The notes beneath the pieces were generated by a model that was given only the letters and a program-made list of their open reading frames with translations, was not told the origin of the DNA and searched no databases. From Phenylobacterium deserti (GTDB taxonomy: Bacteria; Pseudomonadota; Alphaproteobacteria; Caulobacterales; Caulobacteraceae), in contig CAMCXF010000001.1 of assembly GCA_945883235.1 (NCBI GenBank), positions 124,001-188,000 of the forward strand: a DNA stretch of 64,000 bases. Reading direction: 5' to 3'. Made by a program: the position numbers and the translations under genes. Shown piece by piece: positions 10,342-20,293 of the stretch. The first letter of the stretch is position 1; every line of letters starts with the position of its first letter.

Positions 10342-11772
10342 ATGCCAGTGACAGAAGTGACCGCGGCACCCGATCGGGGCCTGAACACCAAGCTGGACCG
10401 GGGCGGGCTGTCCTGGGCGATCTTCGAGGGTGGACGCGACCCTTACGTCATCCTGATTACCATCTACATCTTCATTCCCTATGTTGCCGGCACCATGATC
10501 GGCGACCCCGTCCAGGGGCAGGAAGTGATTTCCCGCTGGAACCAGTGGGTCGGCTGGGCCGTTATGGCCACGGCGCCGTTCCTGGGAGCCTCGATCGACA
10601 AACTGGGACGACGCAAGGGTTTACTGGCCCTGATCGTGGGTCTGATGATCCCGATCATCGCCTCGCTCTGGTGGGCAAAGCCCGACGGGACCGGACTGTC
10701 GGTCGCGACCACCATGCTAATGGCGATGACGGCTACTCTGCTCTTTGCCTATTCCGAGATCCTGCATAACTCGCTGCTGATCCGCGCCGCTGGCCTGGGC
10801 GCCGCACACAAGGCCTCCGGACTGGCGCTGTCATTGGGCAACCTGTTCTCGGTTCTGGCCCTGGCCTTCACCGCCTGGGCTTTCGCCCTGCCGGGCAGCG
10901 TCGACTGGGCCTGGGTGCCCGACAAGCCTTTGTTCGGCCTTGACGCCGCCGCCCATGAGCCTGAGCGCGTGGTGGCCCTGATGGCCGCCGGGCTGCTGGC
11001 CCTGGGCTCGATCCCCATCTTCCTTTTCACCCCCGACGCACCGCCCACCGGCATCCGGCCCCTGAAGGCGTTGTCGCAAGGCGCCGCTGATCTCTGGCGG
11101 ATGCTGCGCACGATCAGCCAGTTCCGGGATGCGGCCGTCTACATCGGGTCGAGGATGTTCTTCGTGGACGGGATGAACGGCGTGCTGGTCTACGCTGGCG
11201 TATATGCCGTCGGCGTCATGAAATGGGGGGCGCTCGAGATGCTGGGCTATGGCATCCTGCTCAGCATGTTCGCGGTCCTGGGTGGGTTTGTCGGGCGGTG
11301 GCTGGACGCTGGCGTGGGGCCGAAGAACGCCCTTCGCATCGAGATTGTCATGTCGATGATCGGGCTGGCCGCCATGCTGGGGATGCGGCCCGACCTCATC
11401 CTGTTCTTCTGGGCCTATGATCCGGCGGCGCATGCGCCGCTGTGGAACGGCCCGGTGTTCACCCACCTGCCCGACTGGATCTTTGTCATTGTCGGCTTTT
11501 CGAACGCCATTTTCATCACCGCCCAGTACGCCTCCAGCCGCACCCTGCTGACGCGACTGACGCCTCCAGACCAGACCGGAGCCTTTTTCGGCGTCTATGC
11601 GCTGTCCGGGGTGGCCACGGCCTGGCTCGCGCCGACCCTTGTCAATCAGGGCACGGTGATCACCGGCACCCAGCAGGGCGGATTTGCGATGTTGCTGGTG
11701 TTGTTGGCGCTGGGTCTGATCGGTTTGGGCTTCGTCAAAGGTGGCGGGCGCGGCCACCATTTCCTGAAATGA
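10342..11772 (+). CDS. MFS transporter
   Basis: The 476-residue membrane protein has about 12 hydrophobic segments, a conserved-type loop ASIDKLGRRKG after the second helix, and a long soluble N-terminal lead (residues 1-30). The organisation resembles the UMF1/Atg22-like branch of the major facilitator superfamily (FxxYDWANSAY-like opening replaced by IFEGGRDPYVILI). The substrate cannot be read from the sequence. It follows the aminotransferase by 72 bp on the same strand and could be cotranscribed. The ATG at 10342 follows AGGGGAT. Confidence 0.82.
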   Translation: MPVTEVTAAPDRGLNTKLDRGGLSWAIFEGGRDPYVILITIYIFIPYVAGTMIGDPVQGQEVISRWNQWVGWAVMATAPFLGASIDKLGRRKGLLALIVGLMIPIIASLWWAKPDGTGLSVATTMLMAMTATLLFAYSEILHNSLLIRAAGLGAAHKASGLALSLGNLFSVLALAFTAWAFALPGSVDWAWVPDKPLFGLDAAAHEPERVVALMAAGLLALGSIPIFLFTPDAPPTGIRPLKALSQGAADLWRMLRTISQFRDAAVYIGSRMFFVDGMNGVLVYAGVYAVGVMKWGALEMLGYGILLSMFAVLGGFVGRWLDAGVGPKNALRIEIVMSMIGLAAMLGMRPDLILFFWAYDPAAHAPLWNGPVFTHLPDWIFVIVGFSNAIFITAQYASSRTLLTRLTPPDQTGAFFGVYALSGVATAWLAPTLVNQGTVITGTQQGGFAMLLVLLALGLIGLGFVKGGGRGHHFLK

Positions 11773-11961
11773 CCCAGCAAACCTCCGGATTATGGTTTAC
11801 GGAGATAAATGATGAATACTTGATCATCATCAATATATATTAGGGCCGTGACTTTATCTCAACTTAAGTCTGGCGGAGCAATTTGGACGTGTTCTCAGGG
11901 ACGAGCAGGCAACCGCTTGAAGTCCCCCCACAGTCTGCTCGCCAAATAGGAGATAGAGCCC

Positions 11962-12138
11962 ATGTCGAACTTCATGACCCGCTTCCTGAAAGACGAATCC
12001 GGCGCCACCGCCATTGAGTATGGCCTGATCGCCGCCCTCATCGCCGTTGTTCTGGTCGGCGCGCTGCAAGCCGTGGGCACCAGCCTCGGCGGCGCATTCG
12101 ACAAGATCAGCGACGAAGTCGACACCGCCACCGCCTAA
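11962..12138 (+). CDS. pilA: Flp/Fap-type pilin (PilA-like)
   Basis: The 58-residue product has a short charged leader (MSNFMTRFLKDESG) followed by ATAIEYGLIAALIAVVLVGA, the classic type IVb Flp pilin N-terminus. The G/A boundary with glutamate at mature position 5 is the prepilin peptidase site. The mature pilin would be about 44 residues, as in the Caulobacter PilA subunit of Tad pili. An AGGAG site lies 11 bases before the ATG. A strong terminator follows directly, then cpaA. The 190-bp region upstream is AT-rich and should hold its promoter; I could not place a convincing CtrA or sigma-54 site there. Confidence 0.95.
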   Translation: MSNFMTRFLKDESGATAIEYGLIAALIAVVLVGALQAVGTSLGGAFDKISDEVDTATA

Positions 12139-12160
12139 GGCGCGGCGACGTACCGAACTG

Positions 12161-12188
12161 GGCCCCGGCGGAGACGCCGGGGCCTTTT
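12161..12188 (+). terminator. rho-independent terminator after the pilin gene
   Basis: GGCCCCGGCG at 12161-12170 pairs perfectly with CGCCGGGGCC at 12175-12184 across a GAGA tetraloop, followed by TTTT. It lies 23 bp after the pilin stop and separates high pilin transcription from cpaA. Confidence 0.92.
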
Positions 12189-12258
12189 CGATTCGAGCTT
12201 GGCTGCAACGCTCCGTTCATCGAAGCGGGCGTACAGTGGCATAAAGAGGTTCTCTGAA

Positions 12259-12774
12259 ATGCCGCCCTTTCTCGCCGCAACTCTATCCGTGATCTTCGTC
12301 GGTCTGGTCCTGACCGCGGCGCTGGAAGACGCACTGTCGTTCACCATTCCGAACTGGGTGTCGCTGGCGCTGCTGGTGGCGTTCGGCCCCGCAGCGTTCG
12401 CCGTCGGGATGCCACTTCCGGCGATGGCCTTGAATGTCGGCATCGGCGTGGCGGCATTGGTCGCAGGCATGCTGATGTTTGCCCTGCGTTGGCTGGGCGG
12501 CGGCGATGCCAAGTTACTGGCTGCGGTCAGCCTCTGGCTGGGCTGGGCAGCGCTCCCGACGTTCCTGATTGGAACCGCCATGGCTGGCGGCGCATTGGCG
12601 GTGATGCTGCTGACCTTGCGTTCGGCCTCATTGCGCCCGCTCATCCTGTTGGGACCCCGCTGGATAAACCGGTTGGCGGAACCGGGTGAAGGCGTGCCCT
12701 ACGGCGTGGCGATTGCTGTCGGCGCGTTCGCTGCGATGCCGATGACCCTGTTCGGCGCGGCTCTGGGGCTCTAG
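12259..12774 (+). CDS. cpaA: prepilin peptidase CpaA (A24 family)
   Basis: This 171-residue integral membrane aspartic peptidase has about six hydrophobic segments. It should remove the leader from the Flp pilin encoded just upstream. The two catalytic aspartates appear in EDALSFTIPN (near residue 24) and LGGGDAKL (near residue 76), matching the A24 patterns DxxxxxIPN and GxGDxK. The ATG at 12259 has a GAGG site 10 bases before it; an upstream in-frame extension is not conserved-looking. In Caulobacter cpaB-F normally follow, but here the next gene is a leucyl aminopeptidase. Confidence 0.92.
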   Translation: MPPFLAATLSVIFVGLVLTAALEDALSFTIPNWVSLALLVAFGPAAFAVGMPLPAMALNVGIGVAALVAGMLMFALRWLGGGDAKLLAAVSLWLGWAALPTFLIGTAMAGGALAVMLLTLRSASLRPLILLGPRWINRLAEPGEGVPYGVAIAVGAFAAMPMTLFGAALGL

Positions 12775-12783
12775 GTTATCGCC

Positions 12784-14156
<1,373 letters not shown>

Positions 14157-14160
<4 letters not shown>

Positions 14161-14987
14161 AGCACGACCCCCGCATCACCCCATGGCGAGACGGCATCGC
14201 GGCACGCGGCCTGGAAGGCCTGATGGAGGCCGAGGTCTATCTCGACACCCGCACGATGGCCTGCGTAGCGGCAGCATCCGCAATCCGCGCCACACCCGAC
14301 GCCAACGCCGAACAAATGGATCAACTGTTGTTCGGTGAGAGGTTCGAGGTGTTGGAGGAAGAGGGCACCTGGCGGCTGGGCCAGGCGCTGCGCGACGGTT
14401 ACGTCGGCTATGTCGCGGCCGCCGACCTGAAATCGATCGAGACGCCGATCACGCACCGCGTTGCCGCCATCCGCACCTACGCCTTTGCTGAGCCCAGCAT
14501 CAAGTCGCGCGCCATCGGCCCCTATTCGATCAACGCCCTCGTATCGGTGGAGGCGATCGAGGGACGTTTGGCCAAAGTCCCGGGAGCCGGCTGGATTACG
14601 GCTTCACATCTCGCGCCTATCGGCACGGTGGAAGACGATTGGGCTTCGGTCGCCCAGCAATTCCTTGGCGCGCCCTACCTTTGGGGCGGGCGCGAGAGCC
14701 TGGGCCTCGACTGTTCCGGACTGGTACAGCAGGCCCTGTTCGCCTGCGGCCGCGCCTGCGCGCGCGATGCCGATCAGCAGGAAGAGATGGGTCTCGAGAT
14801 CGCGACGGGCGACTTCACGCGCGGCGATCTGGTGTTCTGGATGGGCCACGTGGCCATCGGTCTCGGCGACGGGCAGATCATCCACGCCAACGGCCACCAC
14901 ATGGCCGTCGCCATTGAACCGCTCGCGGAAGCAATTGCCCGCATCGGTGCAGGCGGGTCACAACCGACGAGCTACCGCCGGATTTGA
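14157..14987 (+). CDS. NlpC/P60 (C40) cell-wall peptidase with SH3-type domains
   Basis: The 276-residue protein has two bacterial SH3-like modules (about residues 28-85 and 100-150) and a C-terminal NlpC/P60 domain. Its catalytic cysteine is Cys186 in LDCSGLVQ and the histidines are in GHVAIGLG and IIHANGHH. Such enzymes cut D-Glu-diamino acid bonds of peptidoglycan stem peptides. No signal peptide is visible, so it may act on recycled muropeptides in the cytoplasm together with the aminopeptidase. The start ATG overlaps the preceding stop by ATGA. Confidence 0.9.
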
Positions 14988-15017
14988 GTCCGCGGCGGCA
15001 GCACAGCAGCCGACCAC

Positions 15018-15689
15018 CTATTTGGCGCCAGGCACCGCAGCCGGGGCCGCAACAACAGCAGCTGCCGGAGCCGCCGCGCCTTCTGCTGCTGGCGCTGCAC
15101 CCGCAGCAGGAGCCGCCACAACCGCCGCAGCCGGCGCGCGGGCCGGGTCAGGGGCCGGAACCGGAATCGTGCCGCCCTGGCTGCGCAGATAGGCGATCAG
15201 ATTGATGCGCTCATCCTGCTTCTTCAGGCCGACAAAGCTCATCTTGGTGCCGGCGATGTACTTTGCCGGGCTCTTGAGGAACTCATAGAGATGGTCGTCG
15301 TCCCAGACCGCCTGTTTGGCACCGAACTCGGTCATGGCCGTCGAATAAGCGAAGCCCGCATGGCTGCCGGGCTTTCGGCCGGGCGCGCCATGGATATTCG
15401 GACCGGTGCCGTTGGCACCACCGGCCTCGATGCTGTGGCAGGACTTGCACTTGGCAAAAACCGCCTCGCCCGCCGCGACATCTGCCGTTGCCAGGACCGT
15501 GCCCCAATCGGGCGGCGTGTCGGCGACCACGGCTTCCGAGCCACCTTCCTCGACAACTTCGACGAGGTAGCCGGGCTTGGCCGGCGCTTCGGATCCGAAG
15601 ATCCCCGCCGAGAGTTGACCCAGGCCAATCATGGCCAATCCTGTAGCCAGCGCGGCGCCGGCGATTTTGTTGAACGTAAGCTCGCTCAT
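15018..15689 (-). CDS. membrane-anchored class I cytochrome c (CycM-like)
   Basis: The 223-residue protein has an uncleaved N-terminal membrane anchor (about residues 8-30) and a periplasmic cytochrome domain. The haem motif is CKSCH at 81-85 and the axial methionine is about Met150 in GTKMSFVGL. The arrangement resembles cytochrome c552/CycM, which carries electrons to cytochrome oxidase. From about residue 173 a 50-residue Ala/Pro tail contains AAAVVAAPAA twice. I took the ATG at 15689; an ATG ten codons upstream (15719) is also possible. It is convergent with the NlpC gene and divergent from kdsB. Confidence 0.9.
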   Translation of the reverse strand: MSELTFNKIAGAALATGLAMIGLGQLSAGIFGSEAPAKPGYLVEVVEEGGSEAVVADTPPDWGTVLATADVAAGEAVFAKCKSCHSIEAGGANGTGPNIHGAPGRKPGSHAGFAYSTAMTEFGAKQAVWDDDHLYEFLKSPAKYIAGTKMSFVGLKKQDERINLIAYLRSQGGTIPVPAPDPARAPAAAVVAAPAAGAAPAAEGAAAPAAAVVAAPAAVPGAK

Positions 15690-15826
15690 TATCCGCTCGT
15701 CACGCCTCTCACTGGCCATGGGTCGGGGGCCACGAACACACGGGAATCCCGCCCCTTATTGCGTGCGGCTCTCTTACACGCTACCGGCGCTGGCGCAACA
15801 GCCTAGCCGCGTCTCATCCCCAGCCT

Positions 15827-16564
15827 ATGAACCCGATCATCATCATCCCCGCGCGAATGGCCGCGACCCGCCTGCCCGGCAAGCCGCTGGCAGATATCGG
15901 GGGTCTGCCAATGATCGTGCGTGTTCTGCGTCAGGCGCAGGCGGCGGGGGCCGGTCCGGTCGTGGTTGCCGCGGGCGATCCGGAGATCGTCGCGGCGGTC
16001 GAGGCTGCCGGCGGGCGCGCTGTTTTGACCGATCCTGACCTGCCGTCCGGCTCGGACCGCATCCTGGCGGCGCTGGCTCACCTCGACCGCGACCGCGCCC
16101 GCGACGTGGTGATCAATCTGCAGGGCGATATGCCGTTCGTGGCCCCCGGCATTCTGGCCGCCTGCCTTCGCCTGCTGGCCGACCAGCCACTGTGTGACAT
16201 CGCCACCGTGGTGGCACCCGAGGCATCTGCCGCTGACCGCGCCAACCCGGATGTGGTCAAGGCGGTGTTGGCCATGCAGCCGGACGGGCTCACCGGCCGC
16301 GCGCTCTATTTCACACGCTCGACTCTCTACGGCGACGCCCCCGTCTGGCGTCATATCGGCATCTATGGCTATCGCCGCGCCGCGCTGGAGCGGTTCAACG
16401 CTGCGCCGCCCTCGCCCCTCGAGCTCCGCGAAAAGCTGGAACAGCTGCGCGCCATGGAGCTTGGCCTATCCATCTGGGCCGCCATGTCGCAAGAGGCACC
16501 GATCTCTGTCGACAGCCCTGCTGATCTCGATCAAGCCCGTGCCCACGCCAGGAGCCTTCCATGA
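15827..16564 (+). CDS. kdsB: 3-deoxy-manno-octulosonate cytidylyltransferase
   Basis: KdsB activates KDO to CMP-KDO for lipopolysaccharide inner-core synthesis. The nucleotide-binding opening IIIIPARMAATRLPGKPL, the LPSGSDRI loop and the VINLQGDMPFV segment are all characteristic. Typical KdsB has HxSGTDR where this has LPSGSDR. The length of 245 residues is normal. Its stop overlaps the pheA start (ATGA), forming a kdsB-pheA operon. Confidence 0.94.
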   Translation: MNPIIIIPARMAATRLPGKPLADIGGLPMIVRVLRQAQAAGAGPVVVAAGDPEIVAAVEAAGGRAVLTDPDLPSGSDRILAALAHLDRDRARDVVINLQGDMPFVAPGILAACLRLLADQPLCDIATVVAPEASAADRANPDVVKAVLAMQPDGLTGRALYFTRSTLYGDAPVWRHIGIYGYRRAALERFNAAPPSPLELREKLEQLRAMELGLSIWAAMSQEAPISVDSPADLDQARAHARSLP

Positions 16565-17403
16565 CCAAGGGTCGAATCGCTTTTCAGGGGGAGCTGGGTG
16601 CGAACAGCCACGAGGCCTGCACGGCGGCCTTTCCCGACATGGAACCCGTCCCACACCCGACGTTCGAGGAGGCGTTCGAGGCGATCAAGCGGGACGATTG
16701 CCAGTTGGGCATGATCCCGGTGGAGAATTCCATCGCGGGCCGCGTGGCCGACGTGCACCACCTGTTGCCGTCGTCGGGCCTCAAAATCATCGGTGAGCGG
16801 TTCAAGCCCATCCACTTCCAGCTGATGGCCAACCCCGGCGTGAAGCTGGATGAGCTGAAGACGGTCCAGAGCATGGCCATCGCGATCCATCAGTGTCGCA
16901 AGACCGTGCGTCGCCTGGGTCTGAAAGCGGAGACCGTCGGCGATACCGCCGGGGCGGCGCGCATGCTGGCCGACCATCCCGATCCGCACCGCGCAGCCAT
17001 AGCCCCGGCGCTGGCCGCACAGATCTACGGCCTCGACATCCTGGCCCGCGACATCGAGGACACCCACAACAACACCACGCGCTTTCTGATCATGACGGCG
17101 GACCCCGAGCCAGCACAGCCGCCAGTCGGGACTGCCTGCGTCACCAGCTTCGTGTTCCGGGTCCGCAACCTGCCGGCGGCGCTCTACAAGGCCATGGGCG
17201 GCTTTGCGACCAACGGCGTCAACATGACCAAGCTGGAAAGCTACATGGAAGACGGAGCCTTCACGGCCACCTTCTTCTACGCCGAGGTGGACGGCAGGCC
17301 CGAAGACCGCGCCCTGACACTTGCCTTGGAGGAACTGGCGTTCTTCACCGACCGCTTCGAAATCCTGGGGACCTATCCGGCGGATCCGTTCCGATCACGC
17401 TAG
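16561..17403 (+). CDS. pheA: prephenate dehydratase
   Basis: The monofunctional enzyme makes phenylpyruvate for phenylalanine synthesis. The dehydratase domain opens with IAFQGELGANSHEA, has VENSIAGRV near residue 58, and carries the catalytic TTRF near residue 172. A C-terminal ACT domain (about residues 190-265, GVNMTKLESYMEDG) should bind phenylalanine for feedback inhibition; it has LESY where many enzymes have ESRP. The length of 280 residues is normal. Its stop overlaps the convergent nudC stop by 4 bp. Confidence 0.95.
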   Translation: MTKGRIAFQGELGANSHEACTAAFPDMEPVPHPTFEEAFEAIKRDDCQLGMIPVENSIAGRVADVHHLLPSSGLKIIGERFKPIHFQLMANPGVKLDELKTVQSMAIAIHQCRKTVRRLGLKAETVGDTAGAARMLADHPDPHRAAIAPALAAQIYGLDILARDIEDTHNNTTRFLIMTADPEPAQPPVGTACVTSFVFRVRNLPAALYKAMGGFATNGVNMTKLESYMEDGAFTATFFYAEVDGRPEDRALTLALEELAFFTDRFEILGTYPADPFRSR

Positions 17404-18329
17404 CCTTGTTCCTCCGCCCACGCCTTGATCAGCTGATGGGCGATAGCCAGCGGTCCCGGGGCAAAGGTCGCCTCGATCTTGCCGGCGATCAGCAGCTTCG
17501 CCTCTGCCCGGGTGAACCACCGCACCTCGGAGAGTTCCGTCTGGTCGGGCGTGCCCTCGTCGTCCTCCACCTCGGCGATCAGGCCGATCATCAGGGATGA
17601 GGGATAGGGCCACGGCTGCGTTGAGTGATAGCGGACCTGGCGGGTGCGCAGGCCTGCCTCTTCGTTGAGCTCGCGGGCGCAGGCTTCCTCGATGGATTCG
17701 CCGGGCTCCAGAAAGCCTGCCAGCGCCGAGAACATCCCCGCCGGCCAGATTTCCTGCCGCCCCAGCATGCAGCGATCACCGTGGTAGGCCAGCATGATCA
17801 CCACCGGATCAGTGCGCGGGAAGTGCTCGACCAGGCACGACGGGCACTTGCGCTTCCAGCCGCCGTCGACCGCTTCGCTGGGTTGGCCGCAGGACGCGCA
17901 ATAGCCATGGCGGCGGCGCCACTCGAACATCTGCTTTGCCGTGCCACAGATCGCCGCCTCGGTGGCTGGAAGCTGCATGGCCACCTGTCGCAGGTCCTTG
18001 AACTCGCCCAACCCCTGCAAGGGCCCCTGTGCAGGATCGGCGGTCCCTTCCATGTCGAGGGCGAAGATTGCGGTCTCATTCCATAGGCCCATGAACAGCA
18101 GGCGCTCAGGGCCCCCGGACAGGTCGTCCGCCAGTTTGGCCGGCAGGTAGGCGATCTGGAAACTGCCGTCCTTGGTCTTTTCGACCAGAGGCTTGCCGTT
18201 CCAGAGCGCCAGGCCAAGACTTTCGCTCGAGCCCAGCTGTTTCGCGATCCACTCGGCATCGCCGCGCCATTCGCTGGCGCGGTTGAGCGGGTTGCCGGCG
18301 AAGGTGTTCTTGAAAAAGGTAAGAGCCAT
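17400..18329 (-). CDS. nudC: NAD(+)/NADH pyrophosphatase NudC
   Basis: NudC hydrolyses NAD(H) to NMN(H) and AMP and can remove NAD caps from RNA. A four-cysteine zinc ribbon (CASC and CPSC) lies near residues 143-165. The Nudix box GFLEPGESIEEACAREL with NEEAGL and the NADH-specific STQPWPYPSS follow. The length of 309 residues matches. The ATG at 18329 begins MALTFFKN. It is convergent with pheA. Confidence 0.94.
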   Translation of the reverse strand: MALTFFKNTFAGNPLNRASEWRGDAEWIAKQLGSSESLGLALWNGKPLVEKTKDGSFQIAYLPAKLADDLSGGPERLLFMGLWNETAIFALDMEGTADPAQGPLQGLGEFKDLRQVAMQLPATEAAICGTAKQMFEWRRRHGYCASCGQPSEAVDGGWKRKCPSCLVEHFPRTDPVVIMLAYHGDRCMLGRQEIWPAGMFSALAGFLEPGESIEEACARELNEEAGLRTRQVRYHSTQPWPYPSSLMIGLIAEVEDDEGTPDQTELSEVRWFTRAEAKLLIAGKIEATFAPGPLAIAHQLIKAWAEEQG

Positions 18330-18398
18330 GGCGCGTTGTTAGCGTGCGCAAAGCTCCTCGTCATCCCATCCCGACGCGCGGCGGCAGGCAGCGCACAG

Positions 18399-18824
18399 CT
18401 ACTTCCGGAGTCCCCCCATCATCTTGGTGTACTCCTCCAGCGACAGCGCCCCGTCCTTGGTGGTGTCGAGGAAATTGTTGAAGACATAGGCGTTGTATCC
18501 AAGGAACTCGCGCTGGTTCAGTGATCGCTGACGACCCTCACGATTGAAAGCGTTGAAGCTCTGTTCGGCATTGTCCCTGGCGCGGCCCTGAACGGTTTCC
18601 TTGAATTCCTTGTAGGTCAGTTCACCGTTCTGATCGAGGTCGGCCTCCGCCATCTTGGTGACCTGGAAGTTCAGCCAGTCATTCAAGCTGACCTTGCCGT
18701 CCTTGTCGGCGTCCAGGAACCTCAGCGCCACTTCCGGCGCTACGCCCATTTGGGCGAAGGCCACGGATCCTGCCGACAGGGCCGCACTCAAGGCCACAGC
18801 CGCCATCACGGTTGAACGGTTCAT
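18399..18824 (-). CDS. exported EF-hand protein
   Basis: A signal peptide (MNRSTVMAAVALSAALSAG, cut after VAFA) precedes about 118 mature residues with EF-hand loops. DADKDGKVSLND and DLDQNGELTYKE are good calcium loops, the first ending in Asp rather than Glu. The third (NREGRQRSLNQR) is degenerate and the fourth (DTTKDGALSLEE) is near-complete. It is therefore a likely periplasmic calcium-binding protein of unknown role. The ATG at 18824 follows a GGGGGG stretch eight bases upstream; a TTG at 18830 lies in the same frame. Confidence 0.83.
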   Translation of the reverse strand: MNRSTVMAAVALSAALSAGSVAFAQMGVAPEVALRFLDADKDGKVSLNDWLNFQVTKMAEADLDQNGELTYKEFKETVQGRARDNAEQSFNAFNREGRQRSLNQREFLGYNAYVFNNFLDTTKDGALSLEEYTKMMGGLRK

Positions 18825-19020
18825 CCTCAATTCCCCCCTTTTGTTATAGCGCTCCGATCTTGGGTCAGAACACTGCTCGGGCGCAAGACCTGACGGCAGT
18901 GTCCAGCGTCGTTCACGCGATTGCCGCGTGCCCCGGCGTGAAACTTCTGCTTAACTGGCTCCGAAGCGCTTTTCACCGGACCAGCAGTGTCCCGGACCAG
19001 CGCTCAGGGGAGACCAGCAC

Positions 19021-20292
19021 GTGACGGACAAGATCACCGACAAGTCGCCCTATGCCCTGCTGCTGCTGCTAACGATCATCAACGCTCTGAATTTCGTCGA
19101 CCGGAACCTGCTGGCGAGCTTTGCCAATTTTCTGAAACCTGAACTTGGCCTCAGCGACACCCAGTTCGGCCTGCTGACCGGGCTGGTGTTCCTGGTGTTC
19201 TACGCGGTGGCGGGTCTGTTCATGGGCATGCTGGCCGACCTGACCAACCGGCCCCGCCTAATCGCCGGTGCCATCGCGATCTGGAGCCTGCTGACGGCGG
19301 TGTCGGGTGCCGCACGCGGGTTCATTTCGCTGGCGATACCGCGCGCGCTGATCGGGGTGGGCGAGTCGGCGCTGACGCCGACCGCCATGTCGCTGCTGGC
19401 CGACCGGTTCCCCAGCGCGCGGATGGGTCTGGCCGCCGGGTTCTACTACATGGGCGTGCCGATTGGAGCGGGCGCCAGCCTGTTGGTAGCCGGATATCTG
19501 GGTCCGGCAATCGGCTGGCGAAACTGCTTCTACATCCTGGGGGCTATCGGGATGGTCATGGCCGCCACCATGCTGTTCGTCCGCGAGCCTCGCCCCAAGC
19601 GGGCGGCGCATCTGCCCAAGGGGCCGGGCTTCGGCGTCCAGCTGAAGGCTCTTCGTACGACGCTGAAGCAGTCGCCTGCGCTGGTGGCGACCATGTGTGG
19701 CGGTGTCGCGCTGCATTTCGCGGTCGGGGCGGCCCAGTTCGACCAGCTCTGGTTCGTCAGTGAGCGGGGCTATGAGCGCGCGCACATCGCCCAGGTGGCG
19801 GGTTTCGTAACCGTAGCCATGGGGATCGCCGGCAATCTGTTCGGCGGTTTCATCGGTGACTGGTGGCAACGCCATATGAAATCGGGTCGCCCGATGCTGT
19901 TGTTCTGGTTGATGCTGGTGCTGGTGCCGATGTCGCTGCTCTACCGGATCGTCCCGGCGGGAACGCCCTTGTTCTACATCGGCATGGGTTTCGGTGTGTT
20001 CCAGCTGGCCGCCTTCTATGGCCCGACGTTCTCGACGGTTCAGGAACTGTCGCCGCCGGGCGCGCGCGCCACCGTCACGGCATTCTATATCCTGTGCCTG
20101 AACGTCATCGGCCTGGGGATCGGGATCACGCTCGGCGGCGTCGCGGTGGATATGTTCCGCACAGCCGGCGTCGCCCAGCCCTACACGGCCTCGCTTCTGG
20201 TGTTTACGTCGACCTCGGCTCTGGCCATCCCAGCGTTCTTCCTGGCGGGACGGTGGTCCAAGCGCGACGTGGCACGCAATGCGGCGGCCTGA
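19021..20292 (+). CDS. MFS transporter, spinster-like
   Basis: The 423-residue protein has about 12 membrane segments. It opens with LLLLLTIINALNFVDRNLL, typical of the spinster/ACS-like MFS branch (NxxDR near the first helix), and has GMLADLTNRPRLI as motif A. A GTG start at 19021 follows GGGGAGA. The substrate is unknown; related transporters move lipids, sugars or organic anions. It meets the next MFS gene tail-to-tail with one base between the two stops. Confidence 0.85.
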   Translation: MTDKITDKSPYALLLLLTIINALNFVDRNLLASFANFLKPELGLSDTQFGLLTGLVFLVFYAVAGLFMGMLADLTNRPRLIAGAIAIWSLLTAVSGAARGFISLAIPRALIGVGESALTPTAMSLLADRFPSARMGLAAGFYYMGVPIGAGASLLVAGYLGPAIGWRNCFYILGAIGMVMAATMLFVREPRPKRAAHLPKGPGFGVQLKALRTTLKQSPALVATMCGGVALHFAVGAAQFDQLWFVSERGYERAHIAQVAGFVTVAMGIAGNLFGGFIGDWWQRHMKSGRPMLLFWLMLVLVPMSLLYRIVPAGTPLFYIGMGFGVFQLAAFYGPTFSTVQELSPPGARATVTAFYILCLNVIGLGIGITLGGVAVDMFRTAGVAQPYTASLLVFTSTSALAIPAFFLAGRWSKRDVARNAAA

Positions 20293-20293
20293 C

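Noticed and set aside
11773-11961. Possible CtrA or sigma-54 site upstream of the pilin gene
   Set aside because: I looked for TTAA-N7-TTAA and TGGCAC-N5-TTGC; only weak partial matches (TTTACGGAGATAAAT) were found, not enough to call.
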